Below, in pieces: positions 59,262 to 64,000 of a stretch of 64,000 bases of DNA; the stretch's first letter is position 1; each line of letters opens with the position of its first letter. A program made the translations under genes and the position numbers. Origin of the DNA: Bacteroides sp. OF04-15BH (GTDB taxonomy: Bacteria; Bacteroidota; Bacteroidia; Bacteroidales; Bacteroidaceae). A model generated the notes under the pieces. It was not told the origin of the DNA. It saw only the letters and a list, made by a program, of their open reading frames with translations, and made no database searches. The stretch lies in contig NZ_QUEM01000012.1 in the NCBI RefSeq assembly GCF_003477995.1, forward strand, positions 1 through 64,000. The letters run 5' to 3'.

Positions 59262-59789
59262 TTATGGTACATACAGCAGCGCAAACTCCGCCTTTCTCCG
59301 TTTGAGCAGCATGGCGTGGCGTTTTCCCTTGTAGTTGCAGAAGGCGATATACTCCCGGTAGATGTTCCTGTCGCCCGCCTCCAGCTTTCGGATCAGCGAG
59401 CTTTTGGGTATCTTTCCGCTCCCCCAAAGCCGGTATGGTCCGACATTGTAGGCAAGCGTGGCAAGTAAAAGACTGTCCTTTCCGAACTGCCGGAACATCA
59501 TGCAGAACTTCCGCAAGTCTTTCCGCAGAAGCACGTCCGCCTGCCGCTTCGTCATGGTGCGTGCAGAATACCTTTCGCCCGGCAAAATTTTGTGCCCCCA
59601 ACCCACGTATGGGTAGTGCTTTTCCAAATGCCAGCCCTCAAAATACTTCGTGCAGCGCACCGCCCGCTCGAAAAGTGGCAGCCGGTAGATTGCCATCTGC
59701 CCGTCCGTTCCCTCTTGGCGGCTGATCCGTGCTGACACGGAACAGACCGCCAGAAGCGAACAGAGCATTGTCATGAATACACGCATCAT
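59262..59789 (-). CDS. Lysozyme-like muramidase of the tra operon (GH24 type)
   Basis: The 175-residue protein has a signal peptide ending near SVSA and a phage-type lysozyme domain. Its likely catalytic glutamate is Glu51 in KYFEGWHLEKHYPYVGWGH, with the substrate loop GWGHKILPG behind it. Such enzymes open peptidoglycan locally so that the conjugation apparatus can pass. The gene is the last of the transfer operon; its ATG overlaps the traQ stop (ATGA). Confidence 0.88.
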   Translation of the reverse strand: MMRVFMTMLCSLLAVCSVSARISRQEGTDGQMAIYRLPLFERAVRCTKYFEGWHLEKHYPYVGWGHKILPGERYSARTMTKRQADVLLRKDLRKFCMMFRQFGKDSLLLATLAYNVGPYRLWGSGKIPKSSLIRKLEAGDRNIYREYIAFCNYKGKRHAMLLKRRKAEFALLYVP

Positions 59790-60289
59790 TTCAACAAGGG
59801 TCTGAAGTTGCTGATGGGAACGATGGTCAAGCCGTCATCCTTTACATTCCGGTTGTTGAAGTCAAATTCCAGCTCGAAGGAGTTGCCGAAGTTGTCCTCC
59901 ACCACCACGATGAAGTTATGCGCCTCGTCACCCTCCGCCGTATAGTACAGACGGAACTTCCCGTTCTCCAGCAGGTAGCGGTCGTTGGGCAGGAAGGTGA
60001 TGCCGTTATCCATTTTCAACTTTCCTTCCCCCTCAAACTGGAAATAGCGGATGGTGTAAAGCGTGTTAGCGAAGTCGCCCTCCTTTTTCAGTTCACAGCG
60101 GATTTCCACCGTCTGCCCCTTCGTCACCTTGTTCGGCACGGGCATGACCTCCACCGTGAAGGGATAGGACTGTTGAATGTCCATGTCGTCGTCGCACGAC
60201 ACGAAGGTGAATGACACGGCGGCTATCAGGCATAACGCCACCGCCTTGAAGATGTTTGTTCTCTTGTTTCTGTTGTTCTGTATGTTCAT
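59786..60289 (-). CDS. traQ: Conjugative transposon protein TraQ (DUF3872), lipoprotein
   Basis: From ATG 60289 the protein has 167 residues, with a lipoprotein signal (lipobox FVSC, Cys32) and a beta-rich DUF3872 domain (YPFTVEVMPVPNKVTKGQTV). It is exported and probably an envelope part of the mating apparatus; its precise role is not established. The open frame to 60364 mirrors traP. The ATG overlaps the traP stop by one base (TAATG). Confidence 0.9.
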   Translation of the reverse strand: MNIQNNRNKRTNIFKAVALCLIAAVSFTFVSCDDDMDIQQSYPFTVEVMPVPNKVTKGQTVEIRCELKKEGDFANTLYTIRYFQFEGEGKLKMDNGITFLPNDRYLLENGKFRLYYTAEGDEAHNFIVVVEDNFGNSFELEFDFNNRNVKDDGLTIVPISNFRPLLK

Positions 60290-61188
60290 TATTTTTCGAT
60301 TTTTAGATGGTTGTTTTTCTGTTTTTTCGTTGTCAGTTGCAGGTACTCGTTCAAGTCCTTGCAACCGTCATAGAGGGAGGAACGGTCGGTGACACGCTCC
60401 CCATATCGCTTGGTGAGTGCGGCAAGCGTTCGCCGTCCGGCTTCGTCACGGTCGAGGAAACAGCCGATGCGCCCGTAGCCCTCCAGCATCCCCGTCGCCT
60501 TCTCCACGTTGGCGACAGAGTTCAGCACAAGGCAGTCAGCGTTACCGGTTACGCCAAGCGTCACAGCGGAGAGAAAGTCCATGAAGCCCTCGAACACGAG
60601 GTACTCGTCAGCCGGGATGTCATTCGCCTTTACCAGTGATACAGACTTCGGAGGTATGCAACCCTTGAAATAGCGGCTCCGGATTTCAAAGCCACCTACC
60701 AAGTTTGGGAAACCGACGGCAAAATACCGTTTCCCACGCACACCGTAGTTCAGACGGCAGCAGTGGCGGGATGCGACAGCGTAAGGTATGCACCGTTCCG
60801 CCAAATACTCCGTCAGCGGTGAGCGAAACAGCGGAGCGACCTCCACATCCTCAAAGACGGGTTCAATCGGCTTGGGGAAATAGACGGGCTTTTCCCATTC
60901 GGCAACCGTCATATTGGCGGTTTCCGCTATGAACTTCGCCTGCGTCCTAAAGTCGCCGCTTTGCAGAAACTCCCCGGCAAGCGTGAAGATGTCGCCGCCT
61001 TTGCCCAAGCCGAAGTCATACCAGAGCTGTTTCGCCACGTTCACACGGAAAGAGGGTGTGCGCTCGCCCCTATACGGGGCGATATACCACAGCTCGTTAC
61101 CGCTCCTTCTGGCAGGCTCATGCCCCAACCGTGCGAGAAAATCCGCAAGCGGTATCTGTCTTATAGCGTCTATCTCCGTCCGTTCCAT
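60289..61188 (-). CDS. traP: Conjugative transposon protein TraP, primase-like
   Basis: TraP is a DNA primase homologue carried by CTnDOT-type elements. The 299-residue protein has an N-terminal part shaped like the CHC2 primase zinc-binding domain, but the Cys/His ligands are absent around LGHEPARRSGNELWYIAPYR (residues 21-40). The TOPRIM domain has Glu200 and Asp204 in EYLVFEGFMD and Asp246/Asp248 in GCFLDRDEAG. It may prime the transferred strand in the recipient. It lies between traO and traQ. Confidence 0.9.
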   Translation of the reverse strand: MERTEIDAIRQIPLADFLARLGHEPARRSGNELWYIAPYRGERTPSFRVNVAKQLWYDFGLGKGGDIFTLAGEFLQSGDFRTQAKFIAETANMTVAEWEKPVYFPKPIEPVFEDVEVAPLFRSPLTEYLAERCIPYAVASRHCCRLNYGVRGKRYFAVGFPNLVGGFEIRSRYFKGCIPPKSVSLVKANDIPADEYLVFEGFMDFLSAVTLGVTGNADCLVLNSVANVEKATGMLEGYGRIGCFLDRDEAGRRTLAALTKRYGERVTDRSSLYDGCKDLNEYLQLTTKKQKNNHLKIEK

Positions 61189-61195
61189 GCCCTTG

Positions 61196-61771
61196 TCAGT
61201 TGATGATGAACTTTACGCCGACCCCGAACTGCGTGTGGAACTTCCGCGTGTCGCCACCCCACAGGCAACGCTCCCGTAGATTGGCAAGCAGGGCGATACG
61301 GTCTGCCACGTAACACTCCACATCGAGCGTCAGCGCACCGCCGTAGATGAAGGCATCCCGGTCGTGCAGCGTGGAACCGTCATGCAGCACCTTCTTCCCC
61401 CAGTTCACCGATTCATATCCGGCAAGAGCCGAAGCCCCGGCATAGGCGAACACGATTTTTCGTGCATCCGACAGTATCTTGAAGTAATAGCCACCCTCCG
61501 CCGTGAACTGCGCCACGGGTATCTTGGTGTCTTTGTAGGGGTTGTTCTTCAGGAGGTATTCGCCACCGAACACCCACTTGTTCCCCTTCTTCGTGTAAGT
61601 GGAGAGAGCCGCCCCGAAACTGTACCCGCCGTCCTTGCCGCCGGGATTGAAGCCGTCCGCCATGTCCGCCCTCACCTCGATGCCCTGCATCTTCGGCAGA
61701 CACCGCTGGGCGTGCGCCTGCCCTGTAAAAAGGGCAAGCGACGCGATGATTATTGCGATGTACTTTCTCAT
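61196..61771 (-). CDS. traO: Conjugative transposon protein TraO
   Basis: The 191-residue protein has a signal peptide (cleavage near GQAHA-Q) and alternating beta-strand patterns typical of an outer-membrane beta-barrel. The conserved TraO block lies around MADGFNPGGKDGGYSFGAAL. It ends in FGVGVKFIIN, a usual barrel-terminal strand. TraO is part of the mating apparatus in CTnDOT. It follows traN after two bases. Confidence 0.92.
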   Translation of the reverse strand: MRKYIAIIIASLALFTGQAHAQRCLPKMQGIEVRADMADGFNPGGKDGGYSFGAALSTYTKKGNKWVFGGEYLLKNNPYKDTKIPVAQFTAEGGYYFKILSDARKIVFAYAGASALAGYESVNWGKKVLHDGSTLHDRDAFIYGGALTLDVECYVADRIALLANLRERCLWGGDTRKFHTQFGVGVKFIIN

Positions 61772-61773
61772 AG

Positions 61774-62763
61774 TCAGCGTACTTGAAGTTCGTTGATGGT
61801 ACCCGCGCGTACCAAATCCTCGTTCTCAATCACGAAGGACTGGTGACGGCCGCCGTTCTTCTCGTTCAGCTCCACCACGAGGCACTTGTCATCGGGGATG
61901 GTGAACTTCGCCATCGTGAAGACCGTGCGCTCACTCTTTTTGCCCGGCACGAGGGTGGCGTAGTTCTGCGCACGGAGCGGCAGGATAATCTGCTCCTGCA
62001 CGGCGGTACGCTTCGCCACCTTCTTGTCCACGATTTTCCATGTGATGTAGTCCACATCGAAAGGCACGTTGCTCTGGTTCTTTATCTCCGTGTGGAAATA
62101 AAGCAAGCCGTTGTGCGTGTAGATGCCTTTCAACTGGTATTGGATGCCGAAACGCTTGCAGCCGATATGCTTCACCTCGCGCTTGTTCTGCTTGTGGATG
62201 GACTTCATGATAAGGCGCACCAGCATCGGGCTTTCGCTGCCCAGCTCTTTCAGATAGATTTCCTGCGCGTTGTTCGGGCGGTTCACCGTGCTGCCGTCAT
62301 GGATGAAGTCGCACATCTCCACGTTGAGCAACAGCGGTTCGGCGGCGTACTTCACGTTGAAGGTGTAGAAACTGCCGTCTTCCGTGATGACGGACATATT
62401 CGTTTCGTTGGGGAAATTCCGTACCGTAGCCTTCACACGGATGACGTTCTCCGCTCCGTCGGCTTTCCCGGCAATCAGGTCGGGCGAGCCTAAATCGACA
62501 TAGCGCACCTCCGCCGGAAAAATGACGTGGACGGTCTTGTCGTAGGTCACTTCCAGACCGTGCGGCGGTATCATGCGGTCGAAGGCCAGCTTGCGCGACA
62601 GCCCGTGATACAGGTCGCCGTCCGCCTCCTTCTGCGGATAGACCTCCTTCGTCAAGGTCGGCTGTTCATTACTTCCGTTGTTCTGTTCAACGGTTACATT
62701 CTCCTGCGCGTTGGCAGTTGCGATGCCCATAGCGAGGGCAAACATGATGATTACTTTTCTCAT
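61774..62763 (-). CDS. traN: Conjugative transposon protein TraN
   Basis: The 329-residue exported protein begins with a signal peptide (MRKVIIMFALAMGIATANAQ). It has the DUF4138 TraN core: HVIFPAEVRYVDLGSPDLIAG, NVIRVKATVRNFPNETNMSV and the C-terminal FTIPDDKCLVVELNEKNGG-like segment (here KFTIPDDKCLVVELNEKNG). It is thought to play a VirB9-like role at the outer membrane with TraM. It is separated from traM by 46 bases. Confidence 0.93.
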   Translation of the reverse strand: MRKVIIMFALAMGIATANAQENVTVEQNNGSNEQPTLTKEVYPQKEADGDLYHGLSRKLAFDRMIPPHGLEVTYDKTVHVIFPAEVRYVDLGSPDLIAGKADGAENVIRVKATVRNFPNETNMSVITEDGSFYTFNVKYAAEPLLLNVEMCDFIHDGSTVNRPNNAQEIYLKELGSESPMLVRLIMKSIHKQNKREVKHIGCKRFGIQYQLKGIYTHNGLLYFHTEIKNQSNVPFDVDYITWKIVDKKVAKRTAVQEQIILPLRAQNYATLVPGKKSERTVFTMAKFTIPDDKCLVVELNEKNGGRHQSFVIENEDLVRAGTINELQVR

Positions 62764-62809
62764 TACTTTTGGTTTTTTAGTGGTAAATGGTTTTTATTGA
62801 TTGTTGTTT

Positions 62810-64000
62810 TCAGTCCTTTTCCTGATAGAGCATGACCCTGTACCCGGCTTTCAGATGCACCTTGACGGTGCGCATCTTCTTGGCGATGTACTGGCTCGTG
62901 CCTTGTATCAGCCCCTTGCCCAAATCGGAGGCGAGCTGTGCCCCGGCATTGGTGGAGATGTTGATGCTGCTCCCCAATGAGCCGCCCATGTTGGCGGCAA
63001 CCTCCCTGACGGCGTTCATCTCCATCGAGTTTGGGATGAAGATACCGGGCTGTCCGTCCGTGTCATAGACCGCAAGCTCCACCGGGATAATCGTGCCATC
63101 GTATTCCAGCGAGGTGACCTCGATGTCGAGCCGCTCACCCTGTATCTTGCCCGTGCCGACCACCACTGCATTGCGTGGGATAATCCTGCCCGCCACCGCC
63201 ATAGGCTCCAGCAGGCGCAACCTTACCGTCTGTCCGTCCATCACACCATGCGCACCATGCACACACGCCGGTATGGTGTTCCGGTCCGATACCTCTGTAG
63301 TGCCGACAGCCGTGTTGAACCCCCGGTTGCGTTCCTGCGAGAAGGTGGCGACAAACTCCGCGTTGCTCATGGGCTGTGCAAGGGAGGAAACGATTTGGCG
63401 GGTCACTTGCCTTACGGGTGTCGCCGTGTTCTTCTTTCCCTTCTGCACGGTGGAAGGCTCTGCCGCCTGTTCCGGCTTTCCTCCGTTCTGACCGCCCATG
63501 TACTTTGCCGCCAGCTCATAGGACTTCTCCATAAGTGCCACCTGTTCGTCCATAGATGAAGTCCTGCCTTTTTCGCTTTCCAGTTCCGATTCCAGCGAGG
63601 CGATGCGCTCCAACAGCTCATCCATCTCGGCATTGTCGTTCTTCGGCTGTTCGTAGAAGTTGCCGAGGGTGGCGTTCAGGTCACGGTAGGCGGCAGCGGA
63701 GGATTGGATAGTCTGCGGTGTGGCAGGCTGTGCCTTTTCCTCCTTGCCGCCCGGATTGGCGAGGTCGAAGTCCGTCCCGTCCTCCGTTCCAGCTATCTCG
63801 CGGTCGAACATGTCGCCCAGCTGCCCGATGGCACGGTTGCGGCTCTCCAGACGCTCCTCCATCTCCCCATGCTCGTAGGCTTTCAGTTTGTCGCCGATAA
63901 TCTGCTTGTTCGCCTTGTCAGCGTCGGGCATCTCGGTGTTGTATCCGTCCGTTCCCGGCTGTTGCTCCTTGCCGGAGGACGGGGCGAATATCAGCCACAT
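62810..64000 (-). CDS. traM: Conjugative transposon protein TraM, partial at its N-terminus
   Basis: The window ends inside this gene; 396 residues with the C-terminus are present, and the beginning lies beyond 64000. The first visible residues MWLIFAPSSGKEQQ look like the end of the membrane segment that precedes the periplasmic part of TraM, so they are not the start. A coiled coil (DELLERIASLESELESEKG) and the conserved C-terminal domain (PACVHGAHGVMDGQTVRLRL, RREVAANMGGSLGSSINIST-like region, here VREVAANMGGSLGSSINIS) follow. TraM is VirB10-like and bridges the membranes. Confidence 0.93.
   Translation of the reverse strand: MWLIFAPSSGKEQQPGTDGYNTEMPDADKANKQIIGDKLKAYEHGEMEERLESRNRAIGQLGDMFDREIAGTEDGTDFDLANPGGKEEKAQPATPQTIQSSAAAYRDLNATLGNFYEQPKNDNAEMDELLERIASLESELESEKGRTSSMDEQVALMEKSYELAAKYMGGQNGGKPEQAAEPSTVQKGKKNTATPVRQVTRQIVSSLAQPMSNAEFVATFSQERNRGFNTAVGTTEVSDRNTIPACVHGAHGVMDGQTVRLRLLEPMAVAGRIIPRNAVVVGTGKIQGERLDIEVTSLEYDGTIIPVELAVYDTDGQPGIFIPNSMEMNAVREVAANMGGSLGSSINISTNAGAQLASDLGKGLIQGTSQYIAKKMRTVKVHLKAGYRVMLYQEKD

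Larger units (their letters stand above)
54051..64000. mobile_element. Right end of a CTnDOT-type integrative conjugative element, partial
   Basis: All genes from 54856 to the window edge fit the transfer end of CTnDOT-like elements of Bacteroides: traM-traN-traO-traP-traQ-lysozyme on the minus strand, and small accessory genes with PcfK/PcfJ homologues on the plus strand. The attachment core marks the boundary. The integrase, excision, rte and mob genes, and the other end, lie beyond 64000. Its tra genes look more GC-rich than the host flank. Confidence 0.9.

Overview
The window is a stretch of Bacteroidales chromosome, most likely Bacteroides or Phocaeicola; the species cannot be fixed from the sequence. 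Pointers are the Bacteroidetes -7 promoter motif TAnnTTTG in front of most transcription units, A-rich start regions with few Shine-Dalgarno sequences, a meso-diaminopimelate MurE, a Bacteroidetes-type long MraY, and at the right end a CTnDOT-type tra operon.

Layout. 1-800: a lipoprotein cyclophilin on the minus strand. 1075-16587 (+): a complete division and cell-wall cluster, rsmH-ftsL-ftsI-murE-mraY-murD-ftsW-murG-murC-ftsQ-ftsA-ftsZ, followed by a YqeY-type gene and a strong terminator. It makes lipid II (MurE, MurD, MurC, MraY, MurG) and the divisome that polymerises it (FtsW, FtsI, FtsL, FtsQ, FtsA, FtsZ). No mraZ is present. 16854-20313: recO, tRNA-Glu with rpsT, and gyrB. 20567-25435 (+): secreted GH29 fucosidase and GH16 beta-glucanase. 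25531-33721 (-): a DUF3109 gene, ung, an acyltransferase, gpmI, rnhB and two secreted metallophosphoesterases. 33969-36874: lysO (+), then a Crp-type regulator and a MATE exporter (-). 37087-42204 (-): sufBCDS, the iron-sulfur cluster assembly operon. 42296-47382 (-): rimP-nusA-infB-cvpA. 47520-50582 (-): a small membrane protein, an S41 protease and a PfkB kinase. 50672-51092 (+): two tandem tRNA-Asn units. 51679-53892 (-): pnp.

At 54051-54060 lies a perfect GTANNTTTGC, the core reported for attachment sites of CTnDOT-family elements. From there to the window end the DNA belongs to an integrative conjugative element (ICE). Its right end carries inverted repeats and a large hairpin, then a plus-strand operon of small genes including PcfK and PcfJ homologues (54856-58197), an AT-rich single-gene cargo (58326-59045), and on the minus strand the end of the transfer operon: traM (cut by the window edge), traN, traO, traP, traQ and a lysozyme.

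The most interesting items are a hairpin plus T-tract inside the rimP-nusA-infB leader, the identity between the ICE attachment core and the host promoter -7 element with three apparently empty matching sites in the window, the AbiGi-like cargo gene, a possible small RNA at the ICE end, and a tandem duplication of a complete promoter-tRNA-terminator unit. I found no clear case of an entirely new multi-gene system.
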